From positions 158,671-222,670 of the forward strand of contig JBJKSB010000021.1 in the NCBI GenBank assembly GCA_046704385.1: a DNA stretch of 64,000 nucleotides, in the 5' to 3' direction. Each line of letters begins with the position of its first letter. Positions within the stretch are counted from its first letter, which is position 1. A program made the position numbers and the translations under genes. The DNA comes from GH45 sp046704385 (GTDB lineage: Bacteria > Bacteroidota > Bacteroidia > Bacteroidales > SZUA-534). The notes beneath the pieces are model-generated. The model was not told the DNA's origin and made no database searches. It saw nothing but the letters and a program-made list of their open reading frames with translations. Shown here piece by piece: positions 1 to 7,516 of the stretch.

Positions 1-600
1 CGCGGCGGTGGTGAATACGGTGAGGACTGGCATCAGGCAGGAACTAAAATGAATAAACAAAATGTTTTTGACGATTGTATTGCTGCAGCCGAATATCTGA
101 TTAATGAAAAATATACTTCAAAGGGAAGAATAGTAATGACCGGTCGTTCCAACGGTGGATTACTGGTAGGAGCTGTGGTTAACCAGCGACCCGATTTGTT
201 TGGCGTGGCTTTCCCAACAGTGGGAGTAATGGATATGTTACGCTACCATAAATTCACAATAGGCCGGTATTGGGCTACCGACTATGGTACCAGTGAAGAC
301 AGTGAAGAAATGTTCAAATACTTGTTGTCTTATTCACCGTTGCATAATATAAAAGAAAATGTTGATTACCCTGCGATTTTGGTATCTACCGGTGATCATG
401 ACGACAGGGTGGTTCCGGCTCATTCGTTTAAATACGCAGCGACCCTTCAGGAAAAATATAAGGGAACAAATCCGGTTTTAATACATATTGAATCCCAGGC
501 CGGGCATGGCCCGGGAAAGCCAACAGCTAAATTGATACAGGAAGAGAGCGATATTTATTCCTTTATGTTTTATAATATGGGAATAACCCCAAGGTATTAA
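1..600 (+). CDS. Prolyl oligopeptidase family serine peptidase (S9), C-terminal part
   Basis: The reading frame is open from base 1, so the gene starts upstream of the window; the first ATG at 49 is internal. What remains is the alpha/beta-hydrolase catalytic domain of a prolyl oligopeptidase, which cleaves short peptides after proline. The RGGGEYGEDWHQAG stretch before position 49 is typical of this family. The nucleophile serine is in GRSNGG, the acid in GDHDDRVVP and the histidine in QAGHGPGK, so the visible triad is complete. The N-terminal beta-propeller and any signal peptide lie outside the window, so cell location cannot be judged. A strong terminator follows the stop codon. Confidence 0.93.
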   Translation, partial: RGGGEYGEDWHQAGTKMNKQNVFDDCIAAAEYLINEKYTSKGRIVMTGRSNGGLLVGAVVNQRPDLFGVAFPTVGVMDMLRYHKFTIGRYWATDYGTSEDSEEMFKYLLSYSPLHNIKENVDYPAILVSTGDHDDRVVPAHSFKYAATLQEKYKGTNPVLIHIESQAGHGPGKPTAKLIQEESDIYSFMFYNMGITPRY

Positions 601-621
601 ACAGTAGAGAGTAAATTATAT

Positions 622-650
622 AAAACCGGCTGACAGGCCGGTTTTTGTTT
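622..650 (+). terminator. Rho-independent terminator of the S9 peptidase gene
   Basis: A 9-bp perfect stem (AAAACCGGC, 622-630, with GCCGGTTTT, 637-645) has a 6-nt loop and is followed by a T-rich tract. Confidence 0.9.
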
Positions 651-658
651 TTAATAAT

Positions 659-688
659 TTGAATAAAATTCCAGAAATTTTATCTTTA
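659..688 (+). promoter_or_regulatory. Bacteroidota-type promoter of the beta-barrel gene
   Basis: A -33 TTG (659-661) is separated by 19 nt from TATCTTTA (681-688), close to the -7 consensus TAnnTTTG. This places transcription start near 693, so an upstream TTG codon at 659 cannot be the gene start and ATG 716 is favoured. Confidence 0.55.
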
Positions 689-715
689 CTAAATTACTCA
701 ACTAAAAAAACGGTT

Positions 716-1468
716 ATGAAAAAGTTTACATTATTAGTGTTTTTAGCATTATTTATTTTAACCGCTAATGCCCAATTATTTAAGATTGGCGGATTTGGTG
801 TCGGGTATTTGTATGTGGGTCCTAAAATTGGGGGAAATGCTTCATACAATAGCAGGGATTTTGGAACGGGCTATAGCACCATTGCAAATTACGGATACCA
901 ATTTGGTGGAGTTGCCAAATTGGGAGTTACCAAAAAATTAGCCATCGAACCCGAATTGATTTTTAGTAAAAGAGGTGCGAGTGCAGAAGCATCGGGTTTT
1001 TCAACCAATGTTAATGCCAAATATTTTGGAATACCAGTGGTTGCCAAGTATGCATTTGCAGCCATTTCAAATGTGCAGATTTTTGGATCAGGTGGGTTTT
1101 ATACGGATTTTATGACAGGGGTTGAAACAGTATTCAAACAAGGTTCAACAGTAGAATTTACGGAACAACTTGATTCCATTTCATCAGTTTATCATCGATT
1201 CGATTTTGGTTTGAACCTTGGGTGTGGCACAATCATTCCTTTCAAAAACAAAGATCAGTTAACTATCGATTTAAGATTGGGCCTGGGTTTTGTAAATACT
1301 GATAAATTGGGTTCGGCATCAAGCAGAAATACCTCTGTGCAATTATCGGCAATTTACCTCGTAGACCTGACTAAGTGGATACATTTCCGTGGTAAATCAA
1401 TTTTGGACGATTCTCCGGAACAAGGAGGAGCTCCGGCTGGGGGCACCAAAGTGGATAGGGAACAATAA
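716..1468 (+). CDS. Outer membrane beta-barrel protein, PorT-like
   Basis: A 250-residue exported protein. The ATG at 716 gives a clean signal peptide (MKKFTLLVFLALFILTANAQ) with cleavage expected after NAQ; an in-frame TTG at 659 lies inside the promoter. The mature part has alternating Gly/aromatic beta-strands (GGFGVGYLYVGPKIGG, YGYQFGGVAKLGV, IEPELIFSKRG), which is typical of small Bacteroidota beta-barrels of the PorT/OmpW-like class that sit in the outer membrane. The C-terminal end (about residues 230-250) is polar and Gly/Pro rich rather than ending in a barrel strand. It stands alone between two terminators, so there is no operon partner to suggest a ligand. Exact function unknown. 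Confidence 0.8.
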   Translation: MKKFTLLVFLALFILTANAQLFKIGGFGVGYLYVGPKIGGNASYNSRDFGTGYSTIANYGYQFGGVAKLGVTKKLAIEPELIFSKRGASAEASGFSTNVNAKYFGIPVVAKYAFAAISNVQIFGSGGFYTDFMTGVETVFKQGSTVEFTEQLDSISSVYHRFDFGLNLGCGTIIPFKNKDQLTIDLRLGLGFVNTDKLGSASSRNTSVQLSAIYLVDLTKWIHFRGKSILDDSPEQGGAPAGGTKVDREQ

Positions 1469-1485
1469 TCAGAAAATATTAATTT

Positions 1486-1514
1486 AAAACCGGGTTTATT
1501 TCCCGGTTTTTTAT
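1486..1514 (+). terminator. Rho-independent terminator of the beta-barrel gene
   Basis: Stem AAAACCGGG (1486-1494) pairs with CCCGGTTTT (1502-1510) around a 7-nt loop, and a T-run follows. Confidence 0.9.
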
Positions 1515-1559
1515 TGATAAAAACAAGGGTTTTTTGTTATTCTTGTTTAATTTGCAGCC

Positions 1560-2201
1560 ATGGAAATTAAGCATAAATATCTGGTTGTTGAAGGCAATAT
1601 TGGGGCTGGTAAATCAACACTTTCCTCGAAAATAGCTGACGATTTTAGTGGAAAACTTATTCTGGAACAATTTCAGGATAATCCCTTTTTACCAAAATTT
1701 TATAAAAATCCGGAGAGATATGGTTTTACTTTGGAACTTTCATTTTTAGCCGCCAGATATCAACAGCTGAACAAGGAAATTTCATCGACGGATTTATTTA
1801 AATCGTTTACTATTGCCGATTATTATTTTGTAAAATCGCTCATTTTTGCACGTATGACTTTGCAATCGGACGAGTACAATTTATACCGGCAGCTTTTTGA
1901 TATCATTTATCAACAATTGCCCTTACCTGATATTTATGTTTATCTGCATGTTTCGCCTGAAAAATTGTTACAAAATATTGAAAAGCGCGGGCGTGATTAC
2001 GAAAAATCAATAACAGCCGATTATTTAAAACTGATTCAGGACAGTTATTTTAATTTCTTTAAATCAGAAACCAGGTTTCCTGTGGTAATTATCGAAACTA
2101 CTGCCATGGATTTTGTTAATAATCCGGAAGATTATAAAAAAATAATTGAAGTTATTAACCAGACAAATTATACAAAAGGGATAAACCGAATTGTATTCTG
2201 A
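1560..2201 (+). CDS. Deoxynucleoside kinase (deoxyadenosine/deoxyguanosine kinase family)
   Basis: A 213-residue cytosolic kinase that phosphorylates deoxynucleosides with ATP for nucleotide salvage. The P-loop GNIGAGKST is at about residues 13-21. A Glu-containing LEQF motif and an FLAARYQQ helix match substrate-binding parts of the dNK fold, and KRGRDYEKS provides the arginine-rich lid. The length is usual for the family. A TTAATTTG box (1547-1554) lies directly before the ATG and would start transcription at about the A of the start codon, so the mRNA may be leaderless. Which base it prefers cannot be read from sequence. Confidence 0.9.
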   Translation: MEIKHKYLVVEGNIGAGKSTLSSKIADDFSGKLILEQFQDNPFLPKFYKNPERYGFTLELSFLAARYQQLNKEISSTDLFKSFTIADYYFVKSLIFARMTLQSDEYNLYRQLFDIIYQQLPLPDIYVYLHVSPEKLLQNIEKRGRDYEKSITADYLKLIQDSYFNFFKSETRFPVVIIETTAMDFVNNPEDYKKIIEVINQTNYTKGINRIVF

Positions 2202-2257
2202 AACGATAATGTTTTTTATATAAGTATTAGAAACACTAATGAAGCGTTTAAATAAGG

Positions 2258-2320
2258 GTGTTGCATAATTCATCGGATGATTAAGTGAGTATTAATCAAT
2301 TAAGATCCGATGAATAACAC
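2258..2320. repeat. Large imperfect intergenic hairpin
   Basis: GTGTT (2258-2262) pairs with AACAC (2316-2320), then after a 5-nt one-sided bulge ATTCATCGGAT (2268-2278) pairs with ATCCGATGAAT (2305-2315). An inner TGATTA/TAATCA pair (2278-2283, 2293-2298) lies in the loop. There is no T-run, so it is not a standard terminator. Confidence 0.6.
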
Positions 2321-2410
2321 ATTAGTCAGCTAACTAACACAAGATTGTGGGTACTGTTAAATTTTAAGTAAGTGTGCGTTAATTATTAGATTTTTCTTAC
2401 AAAGACTATT

Positions 2411-2418
2411 TATATTTG
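2411..2418 (+). promoter_or_regulatory. -7 promoter box before coaD
   Basis: A perfect TAnnTTTG match (TATATTTG) lies 75 nt upstream of the coaD start. No clear -33 TTG is seen at the usual distance. Confidence 0.45.
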
Positions 2419-2493
2419 TCTGGTCATTTGTGAAATCCCACATCTTTAAAATACAAATAGGGTAAGGATGGGAGGTTTTTTAAAAAGATAGTT

Positions 2494-2982
2494 ATGATGA
2501 AAGTTGCAGTATTTGCCGGGTCGTTCGATCCGTTTACCAAGGGACATGAATCAGTAGTAGTAAGGGCTTTACCTTTATTTGATAAAATAATTATAGCTAT
2601 AGGTAATAATTCAACAAAAATGGGGTTTTTAACCATTGAAGAACGAATTGAACTTATTACAAATGTTTTTTGCGACGAGCCAAAAATTAAAGTGGAAGCA
2701 TACGAGGGATTAACAGTGGATTATTGTAAGCAGGTGGGTGCTAACTTTATGGTGCGGGGTATTCGTACGGCAGCCGATTTTGAGTACGAACGCGCTGTCG
2801 CTCAAATGAATAAATCGATGTTACCTGAGGTAGAATCGGTGTTTTTGTTAACCACGCCTGAACTGACACCGGTAAATAGTACCATTGTTCGCGATATTTT
2901 GCGACATGGGGGCGATGTATCACAATTTTTGCCTGATAAATCTAATATTTACCACTTATTGCAAAAACGGGATAAAAAATAG
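2494..2982 (+). CDS. coaD: Phosphopantetheine adenylyltransferase
   Basis: CoaD transfers AMP from ATP to 4'-phosphopantetheine, the fourth step of coenzyme A synthesis. The 162-residue protein is of normal length. It opens with the nucleotidyltransferase signature FAGSFDPFTKGH (the T/HxGH motif as TKGH). RGIRTAADFEYE and VNSTIVRDI are the family's substrate-binding and second ATP-binding motifs. ATG codons at 2494 and 2497 are adjacent; either gives the same protein minus one methionine. It is followed after 11 nt by the TlpA-like gene, possibly co-transcribed. Confidence 0.96.
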   Translation: MMKVAVFAGSFDPFTKGHESVVVRALPLFDKIIIAIGNNSTKMGFLTIEERIELITNVFCDEPKIKVEAYEGLTVDYCKQVGANFMVRGIRTAADFEYERAVAQMNKSMLPEVESVFLLTTPELTPVNSTIVRDILRHGGDVSQFLPDKSNIYHLLQKRDKK

Positions 2983-2993
2983 TAAAGAATTCT

Positions 2994-4415
2994 ATGTTGA
3001 AGAAAATCCTTCTTTTCATTTTTTGTGTTCCGATATTCCTTTATGGAAAGGCTGATACCTTACCTGTTGTTATCAAAGGTACTGATGCTGCCTATTCCGG
3101 ACAAATCATAAAAGTTTTTAAATATTCTGATTATATAACTAAAAAGCAGCAGCTTTTAGCTGTTGATACAGCTGATCAAAAGGGTAATTTTAAATTATCA
3201 TTTCAACCGGGAGAAACCCTGCTGGTATTTATTCCTCTGGGAATTTATGAAACCAACTTGTTTGTTGAACCTGGTAAAACTTATGATGTGATTTTGCCGC
3301 CCTTTCAGCCTCGTACCAAAGCTGACTTTTTAAACCCGTTTTTCCAGCCTGTTCAGATGTACCTCGGCATTAAAAACTCAGGGAAGCATGAATTGAATTA
3401 TAATATTGCTGATTTTGATGAACAATACCATAATTATATTGATAGTAATTATTATACCATATTTAAAAAGCCGCGCCAATCAAATATTGACTCGGTAATT
3501 TTGAACATTGAGAATATTTATAGAATTGATACCTGTAAATTTTTCAAACAATATCGCGAATATAAATATGCGTGGTTAAAGTTTGGAAGTTATATGCGCG
3601 ACAGCCGCTATGTGGTGAGGGAGTATTTCAATAAAAAGCCGTTTTTGTATCAAAATCCGGCTTATATGGATTTATTCGATCAGTTATTTACAAATTACCT
3701 TACATATTATATGAATACCAGTGAAGGAGAGCGTTTGTATTCTGATATTGCCCTTGCTAAAAGTCCGACCTATGCAAAGCAGACTTTTTCAAATAATATG
3801 GTGCTGTTAAACGATACGCTTCAGGAACTGGTTTTGCTTAAAGGTTTGTATGATGAATTTTATAATGGCGATTTTCCGGTACCGAGCCTGTTGATAACAC
3901 TCGATTCAGTGTCGTACATGACAAAAGTTCCGATGCACAAAGTTATAGCAGAAAACATCAGGAAAAAAGTGCTGCAGGCCAGGCAGGGATTTCCGGCACC
4001 GCAATTTGAACTACGTGATGCTCAAGGCTTATTAAGGTCAAGTAAGGAATTCCTGGTAAATTATGTGTATCTGAATTTTATTTCAATTGATAGTTACGCC
4101 TGTCAGGAGGACCTGGAACTGCTTAAAACGTTAAATGAAAAACACAAATCTGATTTCAGAATTGTTTCAATCTGTATTGACGACGATTTTGACAAAGCCG
4201 TTAAATATTTTAAGGATAAGGGTTACGATTGGGTGCTGTTAAGTTACCGTAATCAAAAATCAATCATCAATGATTATAAAATAAGAGTTTATCCCACCTA
4301 TTTTTTGATTAATCCCGAAGGAAATTTAAGCATGTCGCCGGCAGTTTCACCGGGCGAAAATTTCGAATGGTATTTTTTTAAGATGCTACAGGCTCAGAAA
4401 AGGAAGCACCATTAG
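2994..4415 (+). CDS. TlpA-like thioredoxin-fold protein with degenerate active site
   Basis: A 473-residue exported protein (signal peptide about residues 1-20, MLKKILLFIFCVPIFLYGKA). The N-terminal 100 residues resemble the beta-sandwich found before TlpA domains in Bacteroidota (DUF4369-like), the middle is helical, and the last 140 residues are a thioredoxin fold (FPAPQFELRDAQG... VYPTYFLINPEGN with the cis-Pro region). The CxxC motif is reduced to S367-Y-A-C370, so only one cysteine remains; normal dithiol-disulfide exchange is doubtful. The 3' end overlaps the convergent NUDIX gene by 38 nt. Role unknown; a periplasmic redox or binding function is an inference. Confidence 0.75.
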   Translation: MLKKILLFIFCVPIFLYGKADTLPVVIKGTDAAYSGQIIKVFKYSDYITKKQQLLAVDTADQKGNFKLSFQPGETLLVFIPLGIYETNLFVEPGKTYDVILPPFQPRTKADFLNPFFQPVQMYLGIKNSGKHELNYNIADFDEQYHNYIDSNYYTIFKKPRQSNIDSVILNIENIYRIDTCKFFKQYREYKYAWLKFGSYMRDSRYVVREYFNKKPFLYQNPAYMDLFDQLFTNYLTYYMNTSEGERLYSDIALAKSPTYAKQTFSNNMVLLNDTLQELVLLKGLYDEFYNGDFPVPSLLITLDSVSYMTKVPMHKVIAENIRKKVLQARQGFPAPQFELRDAQGLLRSSKEFLVNYVYLNFISIDSYACQEDLELLKTLNEKHKSDFRIVSICIDDDFDKAVKYFKDKGYDWVLLSYRNQKSIINDYKIRVYPTYFLINPEGNLSMSPAVSPGENFEWYFFKMLQAQKRKHH

Positions 4416-5022
4416 AGGCCTTTTTCAGTACTTCAATAATCGACGGATATATGTTTTTAATAAGTTCTTCTTCAACTTCATGGTTTGCCCATTTAACTTC
4501 TGTTATACCTTCTTTTTCCTGGGGTTTTAAAACTTCAACTCCTTTATGGCTCATTAAATACCATTTAACAGGTTTTAATACAATTCTTTTTTTTATCAGG
4601 TAAGTATGATACGTTTTTAATAATTTTCGTTCAATATTTAAATTTTTTATGCCACATTCTTCTTCCACCTCACGAAGAGCAGCAACCCGGTTTTTTTCAT
4701 TTTTTTCAAGATGCCCTTTTGGAAGATCCCAAATGCCATTGCGCTTAATGAACAACCTTTCGTTTTTTTCATTAATTACCAAACCGCCGGCAGCTTTTCT
4801 AATTTCAAAAAAAGACTTAAAAGTATTCCAGGTGCTTTCCAGGTTGTCAGCAATAATCACGTAAAACAGTGATGTGCTTCCATTTAAAAGGATACCGATA
4901 ATTTCCTTTATTTTTATGAAATCGGGGTTTTCATAAACCGCATCAGGTGTCCATTGCTGATCTGTATTTTTTGCCAGAATCAGCGTGTTGAGGTTGAAAA
5001 AAACTTTATACTTTTGTGCCAT
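4378..5022 (-). CDS. NUDIX hydrolase
   Basis: A 214-residue cytosolic pyrophosphohydrolase. The complete Nudix box (G103-x5-E-x7-REVEEECGI) is present at residues 103-125, preceded by AAGGLVINEKNERLFIKRNGIWDLPKG. The N-terminal 70 residues (MAQKYKVFFN...) are a conserved extension seen in Bacteroidota members often encoded beside pyrE. That match decides for the ATG at 5022 rather than the more upstream 5124, which lies inside pyrE. The substrate is unknown; nucleoside diphosphate derivatives are usual. The start is 1 nt from the divergent pyrE start, and the 3' end overlaps the convergent TlpA-like gene. Confidence 0.9.
   Translation of the reverse strand: MAQKYKVFFNLNTLILAKNTDQQWTPDAVYENPDFIKIKEIIGILLNGSTSLFYVIIADNLESTWNTFKSFFEIRKAAGGLVINEKNERLFIKRNGIWDLPKGHLEKNEKNRVAALREVEEECGIKNLNIERKLLKTYHTYLIKKRIVLKPVKWYLMSHKGVEVLKPQEKEGITEVKWANHEVEEELIKNIYPSIIEVLKKASNGASFSEPVAS
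4988..5016 (+). promoter_or_regulatory. pyrE promoter inside the NUDIX coding region
   Basis: A -33 TTG (4988-4990) and a perfect -7 TACTTTTG (5009-5016) are 18 nt apart. Transcription would start near 5021, giving a leader of only about 3 nt before the pyrE ATG at 5024. The box overlaps the first codons of the opposite-strand NUDIX gene. Confidence 0.65.
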
Positions 5023-5023
5023 T

Positions 5024-5662
5024 ATGAATATAAATGAAATAGCAAAAAACGTCGCCGGTGATTTATTGCAAATAAAAGCAATAAAACTTTCTCCGGCAAG
5101 TCCATTTACTTGGGCTTCGGGCATAAAATCACCAATATATTGTGATAACCGTAAAACCCTTTCGTATCCTGAGGTTCGGACCTATGTGTGTGATGCATTT
5201 GTTGAAACTGTAAAGCAGTTATATCCAACAGTTGATGTGATTGCCGGGGTGGCAACCGGAGCAATTGCCCAAGGCGTTTTGGTGGCCGAGGCTATGAATA
5301 AACCTTTTGTTTATGTGCGTTCCGATGCCAAAAAGCACGGGTTGGAAAACCTTGTGGAAGGCTACCTGGAAAAAGGTCAGTCGGTTGTGGTTATTGAGGA
5401 TTTAATTTCAACCGGAGGAAGCAGCCTGAAAGCCGTTGAAGCTCTGCGCAATGCAGGTGCAATTGTGTTGGGGCTAATCGCTATTTTTACCTACGGGTTT
5501 GAGGAGGCTGAGGAAAACTTCAGAAATGCCGGTTGTAAATTTAATACGCTAAGTAATTATGAAATTTTGCTTCAAAAAGCGTTGGAGATTGGATACATAA
5601 ACCAGGATGAAATCGAAATTCTTAAGCAATGGCGAAAAAGTCCAAAAACCTGGGGTGTTTAA
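5024..5662 (+). CDS. pyrE: Orotate phosphoribosyltransferase
   Basis: PyrE joins orotate and PRPP to make OMP in pyrimidine synthesis. The 212-residue protein has the type-I PRTase PRPP loop VVVIEDLISTGGSS and SGIKSPIYCDNRKTLS near the N-terminus, plus the flexible-loop DAKKHGLEN. ATG 5024 is chosen because the upstream in-frame codon at 4985 lies within the promoter and the family starts close to MNINEIAKNV. The gene is followed by SRPBCC (17-nt gap); the pyrE-SRPBCC order with birA convergent behind it recurs in Bacteroidota as far as I recall. Confidence 0.96.
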   Translation: MNINEIAKNVAGDLLQIKAIKLSPASPFTWASGIKSPIYCDNRKTLSYPEVRTYVCDAFVETVKQLYPTVDVIAGVATGAIAQGVLVAEAMNKPFVYVRSDAKKHGLENLVEGYLEKGQSVVVIEDLISTGGSSLKAVEALRNAGAIVLGLIAIFTYGFEEAEENFRNAGCKFNTLSNYEILLQKALEIGYINQDEIEILKQWRKSPKTWGV

Positions 5663-5679
5663 ATTAAATTATCAGTAAA

Positions 5680-6078
5680 GTGGAAATTGTAAGCAGAATA
5701 GGAAAAATAGAGGCCAACGAAGAGAAAATATTTACGTTGTTATCTGATTTTACAAACCTTGGTGATTATATCCCCCGGGACAAAGTTTCCGATTTTCAGT
5801 CGGACATAGACAGTTGCAGCTTTTCAGTTGAGAAGGTTGGGAAATTCGGTATGCGTATTATTGAAAGGGAACCATTTAAGCTGGTTAAAATAGCCAATGA
5901 TCAAAACGTACCCTTTCAGTTTAATATGTGGATTCAGTTAAAAAAAGTTGATGAACTTGATACGCGGGTAAAAATTACCCTTCGGGCCGATTTGAATCCC
6001 ATGTTAAAAATGGTGGCAAAAAAACCGCTGACTACTTTGGTGGATACGTTGCTTGACCGGCTTGAGCAAATCAGGTAG
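5680..6078 (+). CDS. SRPBCC (START-like) family protein
   Basis: A 132-residue protein with a predicted START/SRPBCC ligand-binding fold: it starts MEIVSRIGKIEANEEKIFTLLSDFTNLGDYIP, has a beta-sheet core and ends in a long helix (VAKKPLTTLVDTLLDRLEQI). It probably begins with GTG at 5680, since no ATG is available in this part of the frame. It follows pyrE by 17 nt and is probably co-transcribed. Its stop codon abuts the birA stop codon on the other strand with no gap. The ligand and role are not known. Confidence 0.8.
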   Translation: MEIVSRIGKIEANEEKIFTLLSDFTNLGDYIPRDKVSDFQSDIDSCSFSVEKVGKFGMRIIEREPFKLVKIANDQNVPFQFNMWIQLKKVDELDTRVKITLRADLNPMLKMVAKKPLTTLVDTLLDRLEQIR

Positions 6079-6816
6079 TTACATTACAAATTCAACTTCT
6101 TTAAAGTAGAACGATTTGAATTCACCTTGGGGTGTTTTTAAGTTTAATCTGCCGTCATTATCAACTGAAAGTATTTTGGCGTGAATTATATCATCATTTA
6201 CCTTAAAGTCGTGGTAATCGGTATTGCGATATAAGTGAGAGAAATAAGATTCATTAATTTTGTCAAAAAAGCCTTCGCACAGCATTTCATACCAGATATT
6301 TATCTGGTTTAAAACCTTATTTATAGTTTCAATCCTGTTAAAGTCCTTTTTAAATATAATTTTCAGTGAAATGGGATTGGGCGCATTACTTTTAAAGACA
6401 TCCTGATTCACATTTAAACCTATTCCAACGAGGACGTAGTCAAGCTTATTTCCCAATAACTGATTTTCTATCAAAATACCCCCGACTTTTTTATCCATAT
6501 AATAAATATCGTTGGGCCACTTAATGGTAAATTGTTTGCCCTGATTTATAAGAAAGTCAATAATTCCAAGTGAAACAGCTTTTGAAACCATAAATAATTC
6601 ATCTGTTTTTAAAAAAGCAGGTCGTAATAAAAGACTAAAAGTAAGGTTTTTCCCGGATTCGCTTTCCCAGGTATTTGTGCCGGTACCCCGGCCTTTTTTC
6701 TGGTGGTTGGCTAATACCACAAAACCTTCGGGTAATTCGTCTTCAACAGCGAGTTTTTTTAAGTGGTCGTTTGTTGAGCTAACTTCCTTAATTTCAATTA
6801 TGTTGATGGCTTCCAT
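6079..6816 (-). CDS. birA: Biotin--[acetyl-CoA-carboxylase] ligase
   Basis: BirA activates biotin with ATP and attaches it to the biotin carboxyl carrier protein. The 245-residue protein is the class I type: catalytic domain plus small C-terminal SH3-like domain, with no N-terminal helix-turn-helix, so it should not be a repressor. The biotinyl-AMP loop appears as GRGTGTNTWES rather than the usual GRGRxGR..W, and KWPNDIYY plus KVGGILIEN are the other family motifs. It lies 13 nt downstream of the response regulator gene and is the last gene of a three-gene minus-strand unit. Confidence 0.92.
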   Translation of the reverse strand: MEAINIIEIKEVSSTNDHLKKLAVEDELPEGFVVLANHQKKGRGTGTNTWESESGKNLTFSLLLRPAFLKTDELFMVSKAVSLGIIDFLINQGKQFTIKWPNDIYYMDKKVGGILIENQLLGNKLDYVLVGIGLNVNQDVFKSNAPNPISLKIIFKKDFNRIETINKVLNQINIWYEMLCEGFFDKINESYFSHLYRNTDYHDFKVNDDIIHAKILSVDNDGRLNLKTPQGEFKSFYFKEVEFVM

Positions 6817-6829
6817 AAATTTATCTGAG

Positions 6830-7474
6830 TTAAATGCTGATTAATTTGTTCTTTATAGCGTACATAATTAAGTTGGCAGTATTCTTCGAATTTGTCTTGC
6901 TAAGAAGATTAGCCCGGTGTTTATCGACGGTTCGTTTACTTATAAATAAATTATCAGCAATTTCCTGGTTCGACAATCCCTTGCATATTTCTTCGAGCAC
7001 CTGTAGTTCCCTTTTTGACAACGCGGCAGCTTCATCCACGGGTTCTTTATGAGGTTTGAAGTTTTTAATTACATTATACAACAGCTCCTGCGAAAAATAG
7101 CTGTTCCCCAACTGAACCTGTTTTATGGCTTCAATAACTTCATTAATTTCTGAATTTTTTAATAAAAATCCTTTTACTCCGGCGTTAATCATTTTATAGT
7201 AATATTCCTCCTCGCCAAACATCGATAAAGCTATAACCTTAACTTCGGGATATTTTCCATTAACAAGTTCTGTGGCTTCAATGCCATCCATTACGGGCAT
7301 ACTAATATCCATCAACACCACATCAGGTAAATGCGATTCAATATTTTCAATAAAATCTTTACCATTGGTCGCTTCAAGTACAACCTTCATATCCGGGTTT
7401 GAGTCAAGTAATATTTTTAACCCATTTCTGAAAAGTGCATGGTCATCAACCAGTGCTATTTTAATTTTTTTCAT
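6830..7474 (-). CDS. LuxR-family (NarL-type) response regulator
   Basis: A 214-residue two-component regulator. The receiver domain (1-120) has the acidic pair D10/D11, phosphoacceptor D56 (VVLMDISMP) and lysine K106 (FLLK). The C-terminal LuxR helix-turn-helix (about 150-212) contains SKRELQVLEEICKGLSNQEIA and KRTVDKHR. Phosphorylation should come from the histidine kinase encoded 42 nt upstream. Target genes are unknown. Clustering with birA looks positional rather than functional. Confidence 0.93.
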   Translation of the reverse strand: MKKIKIALVDDHALFRNGLKILLDSNPDMKVVLEATNGKDFIENIESHLPDVVLMDISMPVMDGIEATELVNGKYPEVKVIALSMFGEEEYYYKMINAGVKGFLLKNSEINEVIEAIKQVQLGNSYFSQELLYNVIKNFKPHKEPVDEAAALSKRELQVLEEICKGLSNQEIADNLFISKRTVDKHRANLLSKTNSKNTANLIMYAIKNKLISI

Positions 7475-7516
7475 AAGCTCAAACTCCAGGTTTACTTACC
7501 TGATTATTAGCGATAT

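Noticed and set aside
659..715. TTG-initiated N-terminal extension of the beta-barrel gene
   Set aside because: It overlaps the predicted promoter and would bury the signal peptide; ATG 716 fits better. The same reasoning removes TTG starts at 8672, 54941 and 59744.
5023..5124. Longer start for the NUDIX gene (ATG at 5124)
   Set aside because: The extra 34 residues are encoded inside pyrE and do not match the family, which begins near M-x-YKVFFN.
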